Shown: positions 16,941 through 27,978 of the stretch, piece by piece
Layout: each line of letters starts with the position of its first letter
How positions within the stretch are numbered: the stretch's first letter is position 1
Source of the DNA: Gp6-AA45 sp035652075
GTDB lineage: Bacteria; Acidobacteriota; Vicinamibacteria; Vicinamibacterales; CAVVIG01
NCBI GenBank assembly: GCA_035652075.1
Contig: DASREL010000027.1
Location: 31,663-95,662 of the forward strand
DNA length: 64,000 nucleotides
Direction of reading: 5' to 3'
Notes under the pieces: generated by a model
What the model was told of the DNA's origin: nothing
Database searches by the model: none
Seen by the model: the letters and a program-made list of their open reading frames with translations, nothing else
Made by a program: the position numbers and the translations under genes

Positions 16941-19900
16941 ATGCGCTTGCAGCGTCTTGAAATCAACGGATTTAAGTCGTTCTCAGATCGGTCGGAGCTC
17001 GCGTTCGACGCGGGTGTGACCGCCATTGTCGGCCCGAATGGGTGCGGCAAGAGCAACGTTGCCGACGCCATCACGTGGGTGATGGGCGAGCAGAGCGCCA
17101 AGAGCCTGCGCGGCGACAAGATGGAGGACGTCATCTTCAACGGCAGCGACGCGCGCAAGCCGACCGCCGCCGCCGAAGTGAAGTTGAAGTTCAACGGCTT
17201 CGTCAAGAAGCTCATCGCCGACGGCCCTCACGGCAATGGGAACGGCAATAGCAATGGCAACGGCAATGGCCATCACGCAGACGAGGCCACGCAGATTGCC
17301 GAAGACATCATCCAGTCGGTCGCGCGCGAAGTCGAAGTCACGCGGCGTCTGTATCGCTCGGGTGAAAGCGAATACCTGATTGACGGGCAGATCTGCCGGC
17401 TGAAGGACATTCACGACCTGTTGATGGATACGGGCCTCGGCGCCAAGGCCTACGCGATCATCGAGCAGGGCAAGATCGGCATGATCCTCAGCACGCGGCC
17501 CACCGATCGCCGCCAGTTGATCGAAGAAGCCGCGGGGATCACGAAGTACAAGGCGCGCCGCCGCCAGGCGGAGCTGAAGCTCGAAGCGGCGCAGCAGAAC
17601 CTCACCCGCATCGACGACATCGTCTTCGAAGTCGAAAAACAGCGCGGCACGCTCAAACGGCAGGCCGCGAAAGCGCGCCGGTATCAGAAGCTGCGCGACG
17701 AGTTGAAGCGCTGGGAGAAGGTGCTCTTCGCCCGCCGGTACCGTCAGCTCGCGGAAACGATCCAATCGGCGCGTGCCCGGTTGACCGACGCCCGCGAGAG
17801 AGAATCGGCGGCCGCGGCGCGCGTGGCCGAAGTGGAAGCCGATCTTGGGCGTCTGCGCATCGAGCTCGTCGAAGCCGAATCGAGCGCGACCGCGACGCGC
17901 GAATCGGCGCACGCGCGCGAGCTCGCGATCAACCGCCAGCAGCAGCAGATCGCGTTCGACAAGGATCAGATTCAGCGCCTCGACGCGCGGTCGGCGACCG
18001 TGATGTCCGAGCTGGACGCGCTCGAAGCCCGTCGCGAGCCGGCGCGTGTCGCGCTGACGGCCCGTCGCGATGCCGCGGCGGAAGCGAATACCGAACGCGA
18101 CCGCGCCGCCGACGCGATGCGCGACGCGACCGAAGCATACGAAGCGGCGCACCGTGAAATCGAAGGCCTCGAGGCCGACGTCGAAGCGGCCCGCAGCGAG
18201 GTGTTCTCGGCCATCAACTCCGCGACCGCCTTGCGTCACGCCATCGAGCACTCCATCACGGCGCGCGACAAAGTGGCCGAAGCGCTGTCGAAGCTCGACG
18301 TCGAAGCGTCGGATCTGCGTGTGGAGTCGGAGCGGATCGGGCAGGCGCGCAGCGCGGCGGCTGACGGTCTGAAGCGCGCCCAGGACGCGATCGAAGCGAC
18401 GCGGATTGCGAAAGCGGCGCGCGAATCGGAGCTCGCGAGCGCGCGGATCGAACACGAGTGGCGGGCGCGATCGGTCCGCTCGCGAGAGCACGAGCTCGCG
18501 GGTCTCGACGCGCGGCTGAAGTCGCTCGAAGAACTCGAGGCGGCGCGCGCCGGCTACGGCGATGCCCCACGCGCCGTGCTCGCGCAGGCGAACGGCACCG
18601 TCAATCAGCAGGGCGCGATCGCCGACTATCTCGACGTCGAGCCGGGCTACGAACGCGCCGTCGAAGCCTGCCTCGGCGATCTCCTGCAGCACGTCGTTGT
18701 CGAACAGCATGCCCACGCCGAAGCCGGATTCCAGGTCGTGCAGGAAGCCGGCGCCGGCCGGTGCGGCTTCCTGGTCACGTCGGCCGTCGGCCACGGCGAT
18801 CCCGGACCGCACGTGTTGGCGGACGTGGCGCGCGCGATCGATGTCGTGTCCGGCTTCAGCCGGACCGTCGGCAGTCCGGCTGACGGCGGACACTACGTCC
18901 CTGATGGGGTTGTCTCGCTCTCGTCGGTCGTCCGCGTCAACGGGCCGCATGCCGAGGCGATTCGACGCACGATCGGCGACGCCTGGATTGCGAATTCGTA
19001 CGCGCGCGCGGTCGACGTCAGCCGCATGACGCCGCTGGCGGTGGCGACGACCGACGGCCACGTGTTCCGTGGCCCGGCGCTGGTGTCGGGCGGCGCGCGG
19101 GCGGAGTCGCGCGGCATCCTCGAGACGAAGCGCGAGATCAAAGAGCTGCGCGACCGGATCACCGGCGAGCGCGACGCGCTGCGGCGGCTGGCGCACGAAA
19201 CCGCCGAACTCGAAGCGACGATCGCGCACGCGTCGAATGCGATCAGCGCACTCAACGCCGAACATCACAAGCAGGAGAAGGCGATTGTCGGGTTCGACTC
19301 GCAGCTCCAGCACGCGACCGACGAAGAGCGGCGCCTGGCGCAGCGGACCGAGCAGCTCGGTCGCGAGCGGCGGCAGAACGAGGAAGAGCGAGACGCGCTC
19401 GACCGCCGGCAGGAGGAAGCGCGTGCCTCCATTGCGAAGCTCGAAGAGGATCAGCGCGCCGCCGACGAGCGGTTGACGGTCGCCCAGCGGCGCCTGTTCG
19501 AGGCACGTGAATCGGCCGAAGCGCTCAGCGAGCGCGCCGGTCACGCGCGCGCGGAACACGCGGCGCTCGTCGAGCGCGCCAGCGCACTCTCGGGTGAGAT
19601 CGAACGGCTCGAGGAGGCGGCGAAAGAGCTCGAGCAGCGCGCGACGGCATTGGCCGGCGAACTCGCTGAATCGCGTCAGCGCATCGAGGAACTGCGGGCG
19701 TCGATCGCTTCAGGCGAATCGCAGCTCGATGCCGATATCCGCGAACTCGAGTCGCTGCGGCAGCAGGTGATGGCGTCAGATGAAGCGGTCAGCACGCTGC
19801 GGGCGAAGACCGACGAGCTCGAACTGCAGATCAAGGACGCACGGGCGGCGCACGACGCGATCCGGACCGTCGCGTCCGAACTCGACGTGGCGCGCGCGAC

Positions 19901-20762
19901 GGCCGAAGCGGATCTGTCGCACCTCGCGCATACGTGCGAAGACGCCGTCAACGAGTCGCTCGACGCCGTCCTCGCCGAAGTGGAGGAGATGGAGCGCGCT
20001 GGCACAGACACGCCCGACGCGCGCGTGATTGCCGCGGACGAACGCGAGGACGAAGAAGGCGAGCCGGTCGACAGTCAACCGTCGACGGTCGACAGCCTTG
20101 CCGAAGCCGAACAGCGCACGATGAGCGCGGAAGAAGCGATCGCGACGCTGCGCGGGAAGATCGACCGTCTCGGCCCCGTCAACATGATGGCGATCGATCA
20201 ATTCGACGAGCTCGAAACGCGTCACGCGTTCCTCACGACGCAGCGAAAGGATCTGGTCGACTCGATCGCGCAGACGAGCGAAGCAATCAAGCGGATCGAC
20301 GAGACGACGCGGCAGCGGTTCACCGAGGCGTTCACCGCGATCAACCGCAATTTCCAGGAGACGTTCAGCACGCTCTTCGGCGGCGGGCGCGCCGGCCTGA
20401 CGCTGCTCGACGAGAACGATCCGCTCGAAAGCGGCATCGAAATCATCGCGCAGCCGCCCGGTAAACGGCTGCAGAGCGTCCAGTTGCTGTCGGGCGGCGA
20501 GAAAGCGCTGACCGCCATCTCGCTGATGTTCGGCATGTTCAAGTTCAAGCCGAGCCCGTTCTGCGTGCTCGACGAAATCGACGCGCCGCTCGACGACGCG
20601 AATATCGGCCGCTTCGTCGAGATGCTGCGCGGCATGCAGGAGCACACCCAGTTCATCGTGATCACCCACAGCCGCAAGACGATGGAAATCGCCGACCGGC
20701 TCTACGGGGTCACCATGGAGGAACCAGGGGTTTCGAAGCTCATTTCCGTCCAAATGAACTGA
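16941..20762 (+). CDS. smc: Chromosome segregation ATPase SMC
   Basis: 1273 aa. It forms the ring-shaped condensin ATPase that compacts and segregates chromosomes. Order: Walker A GPNGCGKS 31-38, long coiled coil, hinge (~520-690), second coiled coil, ABC signature LSGGE 1183-1187, Walker B with D1211-E1212. Two oddities: a Gly/Asn repeat at ~97-110 in the N-terminal ATPase lobe, and a palindromic DNA element (18846-18893) translated as part of the hinge (residues ~636-651, SGFSRTVGSPADGG). A further acidic linker (EDEEGEPVDSQPS) sits before the C-terminal head. No scpA or scpB is adjacent. Confidence 0.96.
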   Translation: MRLQRLEINGFKSFSDRSELAFDAGVTAIVGPNGCGKSNVADAITWVMGEQSAKSLRGDKMEDVIFNGSDARKPTAAAEVKLKFNGFVKKLIADGPHGNGNGNSNGNGNGHHADEATQIAEDIIQSVAREVEVTRRLYRSGESEYLIDGQICRLKDIHDLLMDTGLGAKAYAIIEQGKIGMILSTRPTDRRQLIEEAAGITKYKARRRQAELKLEAAQQNLTRIDDIVFEVEKQRGTLKRQAAKARRYQKLRDELKRWEKVLFARRYRQLAETIQSARARLTDARERESAAAARVAEVEADLGRLRIELVEAESSATATRESAHARELAINRQQQQIAFDKDQIQRLDARSATVMSELDALEARREPARVALTARRDAAAEANTERDRAADAMRDATEAYEAAHREIEGLEADVEAARSEVFSAINSATALRHAIEHSITARDKVAEALSKLDVEASDLRVESERIGQARSAAADGLKRAQDAIEATRIAKAARESELASARIEHEWRARSVRSREHELAGLDARLKSLEELEAARAGYGDAPRAVLAQANGTVNQQGAIADYLDVEPGYERAVEACLGDLLQHVVVEQHAHAEAGFQVVQEAGAGRCGFLVTSAVGHGDPGPHVLADVARAIDVVSGFSRTVGSPADGGHYVPDGVVSLSSVVRVNGPHAEAIRRTIGDAWIANSYARAVDVSRMTPLAVATTDGHVFRGPALVSGGARAESRGILETKREIKELRDRITGERDALRRLAHETAELEATIAHASNAISALNAEHHKQEKAIVGFDSQLQHATDEERRLAQRTEQLGRERRQNEEERDALDRRQEEARASIAKLEEDQRAADERLTVAQRRLFEARESAEALSERAGHARAEHAALVERASALSGEIERLEEAAKELEQRATALAGELAESRQRIEELRASIASGESQLDADIRELESLRQQVMASDEAVSTLRAKTDELELQIKDARAAHDAIRTVASELDVARATAEADLSHLAHTCEDAVNESLDAVLAEVEEMERAGTDTPDARVIAADEREDEEGEPVDSQPSTVDSLAEAEQRTMSAEEAIATLRGKIDRLGPVNMMAIDQFDELETRHAFLTTQRKDLVDSIAQTSEAIKRIDETTRQRFTEAFTAINRNFQETFSTLFGGGRAGLTLLDENDPLESGIEIIAQPPGKRLQSVQLLSGGEKALTAISLMFGMFKFKPSPFCVLDEIDAPLDDANIGRFVEMLRGMQEHTQFIVITHSRKTMEIADRLYGVTMEEPGVSKLISVQMN
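17232..17270 (+). repeat. GGCAAT/GGCAAC microsatellite inside smc
   Basis: Six-base GGCAAY units encode alternating Gly-Asn, making a flexible loop in the N-terminal half of the ATPase head between conserved blocks. Confidence 0.75.
18846..18893 (+). repeat. Palindromic element inserted in frame in the smc hinge
   Basis: Outer arms GTGTCCG (18846-18852) and CGGACAC (18887-18893) enclose a perfect hairpin GTCCGGCT-TC-AGCCGGAC (18848-18865) and a second imperfect one (18874-18891). Outer repeat plus two inner stems is the same design as the element at 33076-33128. It adds about 16 residues to the hinge without breaking the frame. Confidence 0.7.
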
Positions 20763-20765
20763 ACC

Positions 20766-20793
20766 CCTCGGCGTCGCGTATCTTTAGCCGAGG
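20766..20793 (+). promoter_or_regulatory. Hairpin overlapping the Shine-Dalgarno of the DUF4097 gene
   Basis: CCTCGGC (20766-20772) and GCCGAGG (20787-20793) pair across 14 bases. The 3' arm overlaps GAGGAG, the ribosome-binding site seven bases before the ATG at 20803. Pairing would hide the site in transcripts coming from smc. Confidence 0.5.
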
Positions 20794-20802
20794 AGTGACT
20801 CC

Positions 20803-21609
20803 ATGATTCGACGGCTCTCATGTCTGCTGGCGGTGGTCTCGTTGGCGGCGGCCTGTGGCTTTGGGCCGCTCGATGGACGCGCCACCGAGGTCTGGACCAA
20901 AAGCTACCCCTTGGCCGCCGGCGGCGAGTTGCACATCGGCAACACGAACGGCCGGATTGACGTGGAAGGTGTCGACGGCTCGACCGTCGAGGTCCGCGCC
21001 GAGAAGATCGCGAAAGCGGTCAGCGACGATGCGGCGAAGGAATTGCTGCCGCGCATCGAAATCAACGAGGACATCAAGGCCGACCGCGTATCGGTCGAGA
21101 CGGCGAAGCTGGGCGGCATCATGATGGGCGCGAGCATCGAGGTGCGCTACACGGTCAAGGTGCCGAAGTCCGCAGTCATCGATCTCTCCAATACGAACGG
21201 TCTCGTGTCGGTGAAGAACCTCACCGGCAAGGTCCGCGCGCACACGACCAACGGCGGCGTGCGCGGTACCGACCTCACCGGATCGGTTGACGCGAGCGCG
21301 ACCAACGGCGGCGTCAATGTGGATCTCGCCTCGCTCGGCAAAGGTCCGATCTCGCTCTCGACGACCAACGGCGGCGTCAACCTCGCGTTGCCGACCGACG
21401 CCAAAGCCGACGTGTTCGCGACGTGTACGAACGGCGGCATCAGTGTCTCCGGGGTCCCGATCGAGATGACCGAACAATCGCGGCGCCGTGTCGAAGGCAA
21501 AATGAACGGTGGCGGCGCGTCGATCGAATTGAAAACGACCAACGGCGGCGTGCGCATCCGCGCGCACGGTGATCGTGCGCCGAAGGACACCGATACCGAT
21601 AGCCGTTAG
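20803..21609 (+). CDS. DUF4097-type lipoprotein (beta-helix adhesin-like)
   Basis: 268 aa. Lipobox at the end of the signal peptide (VVSLAAAC, Cys ~18). The body is a right-handed beta-helix-like series with a recurring TNGG motif about every 20 residues (THTTNGGVRG-, SATNGGVNVD-, STTNGGVNLA-, CTNGGISVSG-, TTNGGVRIRA-like turns), the hallmark of the DUF4097 family. Function unknown; surface or periplasmic. It starts 40 bases after smc, with GAGGAG as ribosome-binding site. The 3' end runs into a GATAGC-rich simple repeat (21594-21625) that supplies the last codons and the stop. Confidence 0.8.
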   Translation: MIRRLSCLLAVVSLAAACGFGPLDGRATEVWTKSYPLAAGGELHIGNTNGRIDVEGVDGSTVEVRAEKIAKAVSDDAAKELLPRIEINEDIKADRVSVETAKLGGIMMGASIEVRYTVKVPKSAVIDLSNTNGLVSVKNLTGKVRAHTTNGGVRGTDLTGSVDASATNGGVNVDLASLGKGPISLSTTNGGVNLALPTDAKADVFATCTNGGISVSGVPIEMTEQSRRRVEGKMNGGGASIELKTTNGGVRIRAHGDRAPKDTDTDSR

Positions 21610-21625
21610 TCGATAGCTGATAGCC
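21594..21625 (+). repeat. GATAGCC/GATAGCT simple repeat at the end of the DUF4097 gene
   Basis: Imperfect copies of GATAGCYG with TAGTCGATAGC, covering the stop codon TAG (21607-21609) and the gap to the M48 gene. Confidence 0.5.
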
Positions 21626-21634
21626 GTCAAGCGG

Positions 21635-22714
21635 ATGAACGAGGACAAAGCTTCCCGATACCATCGGCTCAAACGCACGGTCGGCATCGTGTCGATGGCA
21701 GCCGGCGTGCTCGTGTTCGTCGCGCTCCTTGCCACCGGCGGCAGCATCTGGTTGCGCGTCATCGCGCGCGGTTACGTGCTGCCGTACGTGATCCTGCTCT
21801 CACTGGTCAACGAAGTCATCTCGCTGCCGCTTGCGTTTTACAGCGGTTACGTCCTCGAGCGACGCTACGGTCTCTCGAATGAAACGCTCGGCGGCTGGGC
21901 GCTCGATCAACTCAAGTCGTTTGCCGTCGCGATCGTCCTCGGCGGCGGCGCGGCGGTCCTGATTTACTGGCTGATTCGACTATCGCCCGACCGCTGGTGG
22001 CTGACCGCCGGCCTCGTCTTTGCGTTGCTGATTGTCGGGCTGACGAACCTTGCGCCTGTGCTTCTGCTGCCGCTCTTCTACACGTTGAAGCCGCTCGAGC
22101 GCGAGACGCTGCAGGCGCGCTTGCTGGCGCTCGCCGCTCGCGCCGGCGCGCGGGTTCTCGGCGTCTACGAGTGGGGGCTTGCCGAGAAAACGAAAAAAGC
22201 GAACGCCGCGCTGACTGGTGTGGGCTCGACGCGCCGAATCCTCGTCTCCGACACGATGTTGGCCGATTATTCAGACGACGAGATCGAGGTCGTGTTGGCG
22301 CACGAGCTCGCGCATCATGTCCACGGCGACATCTGGAAAGGCATCATCTTTCAGAGTTTTCTGATTCTGGCCGGCTTCTACCTCGCGTCGCGCGTCATGT
22401 TGGCGCTCGCAGGACCGCTGGGCTTGTCAGGCGTGGACGATGTCGCCGGACTGCCGCTGTTGATGCTCGCGGCCGGCGCCGTGTCGCTCGTGATGGTGCC
22501 GTTCGCGCACGCGATGTCGCGCGCCTTCGAGCGCAGCGCCGATCGTTTCGCGCTCGAGTTGACGCGGAACCCGTCCGCGTTCATTTCCGCGATGAAACGC
22601 CTCGGCGCGCAGAATCTCGCGGAGGATCAGCCGTCGAAGATCGTGCAGCTGCTGTTCTACAGCCATCCACCGCTGCGCGAGCGGATCGCGATCGCGCAGG
22701 CCTACAAGTCGTAG
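21635..22714 (+). CDS. M48-family membrane metalloprotease (Ste24/CAAX protease-like)
   Basis: 359 aa, several membrane helices and the zinc site HELAHH at 223-228 (HExxH), with the third ligand expected at the Glu of the AFERSADRFAL segment (~residue 300). The block NAALTGVGSTRRILVSDTML corresponds to the Ste24 NAYxxGxGxxRRxxxxDTL signature. The N-terminal helices match the M48_N domain, so the CAAX-prenyl-protease-like branch fits better than HtpX. Its bacterial role is probably membrane-protein quality control. The stop TAG belongs to a palindromic element at 22711. Confidence 0.88.
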   Translation: MNEDKASRYHRLKRTVGIVSMAAGVLVFVALLATGGSIWLRVIARGYVLPYVILLSLVNEVISLPLAFYSGYVLERRYGLSNETLGGWALDQLKSFAVAIVLGGGAAVLIYWLIRLSPDRWWLTAGLVFALLIVGLTNLAPVLLLPLFYTLKPLERETLQARLLALAARAGARVLGVYEWGLAEKTKKANAALTGVGSTRRILVSDTMLADYSDDEIEVVLAHELAHHVHGDIWKGIIFQSFLILAGFYLASRVMLALAGPLGLSGVDDVAGLPLLMLAAGAVSLVMVPFAHAMSRAFERSADRFALELTRNPSAFISAMKRLGAQNLAEDQPSKIVQLLFYSHPPLRERIAIAQAYKS

Positions 22715-22733
22715 CCAGGCCTTTTGGCCTGCT
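22711..22733. repeat. GTAGCCAGGCC palindrome at the M48 gene stop
   Basis: CAGGCC-TTTT-GGCCTG stem (22716-22731) opened by GTAGC; the TAG (22712-22714) is the stop codon of the M48 gene. The 3' side abuts the stop of the convergent small gene. Confidence 0.6.
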
Positions 22734-23014
22734 CATGCAGCAAGTTTCGGTTCGGCCGGCTCCGGCTCGGCCGCGACGATCTCCACTTTCAATTTTTGAA
22801 TTTCGAGCAAATGGTGGCGAACGTGTTCCGTCTCCCACGCCATCAACGCCCCGTATAACACCGCGTTGATCGCGAGGTGCGGCTCACGCCGGCTCAGCCA
22901 CGCCGCCGCGTTGTACAGTCCCATGAGCGCCGCCAATCCGAATGCGCCGGCATGGACACCGAGTTTGAGTGGCTCACAGTTCCCGCACTTGAGGATGCGC
23001 AGCTCCATCTCCAT
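22733..23014 (-). CDS. Small hypothetical membrane protein
   Basis: 93 aa. It has a CGNC pair near the N-terminus (LRILKCGNCEPLKLG), one hydrophobic segment (VHAGAFGLAALMGLYNAAAWL), a second weaker one, an ETEHVRHHLLEI helix and a Glu/Pro-rich tail. Codon use and reading-frame integrity look like a real gene, and it fills the gap between two plus-strand genes. No family recognised. Confidence 0.5.
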   Translation of the reverse strand: MEMELRILKCGNCEPLKLGVHAGAFGLAALMGLYNAAAWLSRREPHLAINAVLYGALMAWETEHVRHHLLEIQKLKVEIVAAEPEPAEPKLAA

Positions 23015-23045
23015 ACAGACGAGTAATGCAAATGGAGTTCCGGGA

Positions 23046-23051
23046 TAGGAT
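23046..23051 (+). promoter_or_regulatory. -10-like box of ubiX
   Basis: TAGGAT lies 10 bases before the ATG and no Shine-Dalgarno is seen; leaderless-type spacing. Confidence 0.3.
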
Positions 23052-23061
23052 CAAATGACCG

Positions 23062-23652
23062 ATGAACCGACTCATCATTGCGATGACGGGCGCGACCGGC
23101 GCGATTTACGGCGTCCGCGCGCTGGAGATGTTAAAGGGGGCGGGTGTCGAAACCCACCTGGTCATGAGCAAGTGGGCCGCCGCGACCTTGTTGCATGAAA
23201 CGGCGTACTCCGTCGATCAGGTGAACGCGCTCGCCTCCGCGGTCCACCCGATCGGCGATCTTGGCGCGACGATCGCGAGCGGATCGTTTGTGACGATGGG
23301 AATGCTGATCGTCCCGTGCAGCATGCGGACGCTGGGTGCCGTCGCCAACGGCATCGGCGACAACTTGATCCACCGGGCCGCCGACGTCGTGTTGAAGGAA
23401 CGCCGGAGATTAGTCCTCGCGGTGCAGGAAACACCGGTCAGCGCGATCCATCTCGAGAACATGCTGAAGTTGTCGCGGCTCGACGTCCAGATCGTGCCGC
23501 CGGTGCCCGCCTTCTACACCAAGCCGGCGTCGATCGATGACGTGGTGAACTACACGGTCACGCGGATGCTGGACCAGGTCGGGATCACGTTGTCGAGCGA
23601 TGCGCGCTGGGCCGGCTTCGGCGACGCGAAACCTCACGGTACCACCCGATAA
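23062..23652 (+). CDS. ubiX: Flavin prenyltransferase UbiX
   Basis: 196 aa. It attaches a dimethylallyl group to FMN to make the prenylated flavin cofactor of UbiD decarboxylases. Family motifs: MTGATGAIYGVRALEML at the N-terminus (FMN phosphate loop), the SFVTMGMLIVPCSMRTLGAVANGIGDNLIHRAADVVLKERRRLVL block, and ETPVSAIHLENMLKL. No ubiD is in the window, so the partner enzyme must lie elsewhere. The 3' end overlaps the convergent membrane-protein gene by 19 bases. Confidence 0.95.
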   Translation: MNRLIIAMTGATGAIYGVRALEMLKGAGVETHLVMSKWAAATLLHETAYSVDQVNALASAVHPIGDLGATIASGSFVTMGMLIVPCSMRTLGAVANGIGDNLIHRAADVVLKERRRLVLAVQETPVSAIHLENMLKLSRLDVQIVPPVPAFYTKPASIDDVVNYTVTRMLDQVGITLSSDARWAGFGDAKPHGTTR

Positions 23653-25489
23653 AGCGTCCGCACCTCATCCTCAGCCACGCGTTCCAACGGCAGCCGAGCC
23701 AGATAGGCGACGAGCGGCGCCGGCGTCGCGTCGCGCATCACGAGCACGTAGCGACATGGCATCTGCGACGGTGCCACCGGATGCTCCGCATCCACTGGAC
23801 CGCCGGCCTGCAGCCGCAGCACGGCGCTCGTAAACGGCGTCGCTGCATACGCAGTCTCCGCCTCGCGCGGCATCCGGCCGATGAAGCCGCCGACGAGCGG
23901 ATGTTCGTGCAGCGTGGCGTCGTACAGCACGCGCCGATCCTGCGAACCCACACCCGAGAGTCCGTCGCCGAAACCAAACGGAACGGTGCAGAGCGCGCCC
24001 GCCGGCAATCCTCGCAGCGTCGCGTACAGCGCCGGTTGATCGACGAGCGTGAGCGGCATCGGTGCGGCCCAGTATTCGATCAGCACGGCGACGATGGCGA
24101 CGATCGACAGAGGGTGCGAACGCCGATCGGCGAGTGCGATCGCGCCGAGCATCGCGATCGCGAGGTACACGAGGACAGTCATCCGCCCCGGCATCCGAGC
24201 GTTCGCCACGACCGGCACGAAGCGCGCGAGCACCTCGGGCAGCCACAGGCCGGTGTTCCAACCGAGCACGATCAGGAATGGGCCAAGCGCAAGCGCTCCG
24301 AACACGACGGCGACGATACGCCACCAGCGCGTGTCGCCGGCAAGCCGTCCGCGCGCGCGCGCGAGGACAGCCAGCGTAAGCGGCGCCACGCCGATCCACA
24401 TGACCGATTCAATCGAATCGATGTGGAATCGCGCGTACACGTAGCGCGCGACGCCGCCAAACCACGGATGCGACGGTGGGCCCAGCAGCACCGTCGCGAT
24501 GTCGACCCCACGAGGCGCGCTGTGCCATTGGTACGCCGGCGTCACGTAGTCGCCGTGAAAGGCCACCTGCACCGCTTCCCAGATGAGTGGGGTCGTAACG
24601 ACAGCGAAGGCGGCGGCTGCGGCCGCAACGCGGACGGCGGATCGCGTGAGCAGTGTGAGATCCGGCCGCGTGACGCGGACCGTCATCCGCCAGGTGCACG
24701 CGAGGACGCCGAGCAGTGCCACCCACGCGAGCGTTCGAATGTTGAGGAACTCCTCCGTACGGAGGACGGCGGCGCTGATGGCGAACGCGAGAGCAGCGAG
24801 CGCACATCCGATGCGAACGCGTCGCAGCCGCGAGGTCGTCACGCGCCGTGCGACGCGGATCGAGGCGACGTTGAGCGTGAACGCGACGTCAACGACGGCG
24901 AACAGCGCGAGATACGCGACGTAGTAGTACGCGGTGTAAGCGGCCATCGCCGCCACCATGCCGGCAGTGGCCGCCCAAGGCCACGCGCGATCGCGGCGCG
25001 CACGAAGCCAGCACACGGCGAACGCGGGTACGAGCCACGCGGCCGTCAAATCGAAATGCCCGAGCCGTTGCGCCGCGATGTACGGCGACAAGCCGAACGT
25101 CAGTCCGGCAAATAGAGCGGCGAGCACATCGCCGGTCGCCTGCCACGCCAACGCGTACGCCGCCGCCATATTGGCGCCGACGAAGCAGAGCAGCAGCACA
25201 TTGTGCGCGGTGACCGTCGACGCCCGCGCGAGTAGCGTCGCGCCGATGAACGCCGGCAGCGCGGTGTGCGGATGGTCGACGATGGTCGTGCCCGTCGGCG
25301 CGAACAGGTACGGCGTGAAGAAATAGCGGCCGCCGGTGTGGAGTGCGTGACGCATCCACCAGAAGTTCCAAATGAAGCTGTAGTTGTCGCCGGGATTTCC
25401 CGGAAGGGCGGTCGAAAGGTGAGCGGCGAGCGGCCAGGTCCAGAGGCCGGCGACAATGGCGAAGAACGCCACGGCGCCGGCGTGTTTCA

Positions 25490-25490
<1 letters not shown>
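23634..25490 (-). CDS. Large polytopic membrane protein, GT-C glycosyltransferase-like
   Basis: 618 aa with about 11-12 hydrophobic segments. The first periplasmic loop reads NPGDNYSFIWNFWWMRHALHTG and then TIVDHPHTALPAFIGATL, resembling the acidic loop of dolichyl/undecaprenyl-linked mannosyltransferase-type proteins, followed by alternating helices and a soluble C-terminal domain. The exact substrate is unknown. It is last in the rpsO-pnp unit: its ATG overlaps the pnp stop (TGATG). Co-transcription with pnp looks accidental rather than functional. Confidence 0.65.
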
Positions 25491-27610
<2,120 letters not shown>

Positions 27611-27618
27611 AAAGTGCG

Positions 27619-27888
27619 TTACTTGCGGATGTTGAGCCGCTTGATCAAATCGGCGTAGCGATGCGCGTCCTTCGTCTTGAGGTAGTCGAGCAGACGACGG
27701 CGCCGGCCGACCAGCATCAGCAGGCCGCGACGCGAGTGATGATCCTTTGCGTGCGTTTTGAAATGCTCTGTCAGGTAGTTGATGCGTTCGCTGAGGATGG
27801 CGACCTGGACTTCCGGGGATCCCGTATCGCCGTCGTGGGTCTTGTACGTCCCGATGAGTTCGGTCTTTCGGTCTTTGCTAAGGGCCAC
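27619..27888 (-). CDS. rpsO: 30S ribosomal protein S15
   Basis: 89 aa, the standard length, from GTG 27888. The start is set by GGAGGTG lying six bases upstream; the open frame continues another 10 codons but those would include the ribosome-binding site. Core DTGSPEVQVAILSERINYLT and DHHSRRGLLMLVGRRRRLLDYLK are diagnostic. S15 binds 16S rRNA helices 20-22 and is a primary assembly protein. Confidence 0.97.
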   Translation of the reverse strand: MALSKDRKTELIGTYKTHDGDTGSPEVQVAILSERINYLTEHFKTHAKDHHSRRGLLMLVGRRRRLLDYLKTKDAHRYADLIKRLNIRK

Positions 27889-27938
27889 CTGGTACACCTC
27901 CACGGACGCTCCAGTCACGCTCGACCGACCGGATGCGC

Positions 27939-27968
27939 CGTATAACCAAAATTTTCTTAGTCGAGCAA
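27939..27968 (-). promoter_or_regulatory. Candidate promoter of rpsO-pnp
   Basis: On the minus strand TTGCTC (27968-27963), 17 bases, TTATAC (27945-27940), or 18 bases to TATACG. It lies in the truB-rpsO gap, leaving a leader of about 45 bases with a strong Shine-Dalgarno, enough for S15-type autoregulation. Confidence 0.4.
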
Positions 27969-27978
27969 GATCAACATG

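Noticed and set aside
23781..25115. 444-codon plus-strand open frame opposite the membrane protein after pnp
   Set aside because: Arg/His/Glu-rich with no hydrophobic pattern or motif; the minus strand has a coherent polytopic protein.
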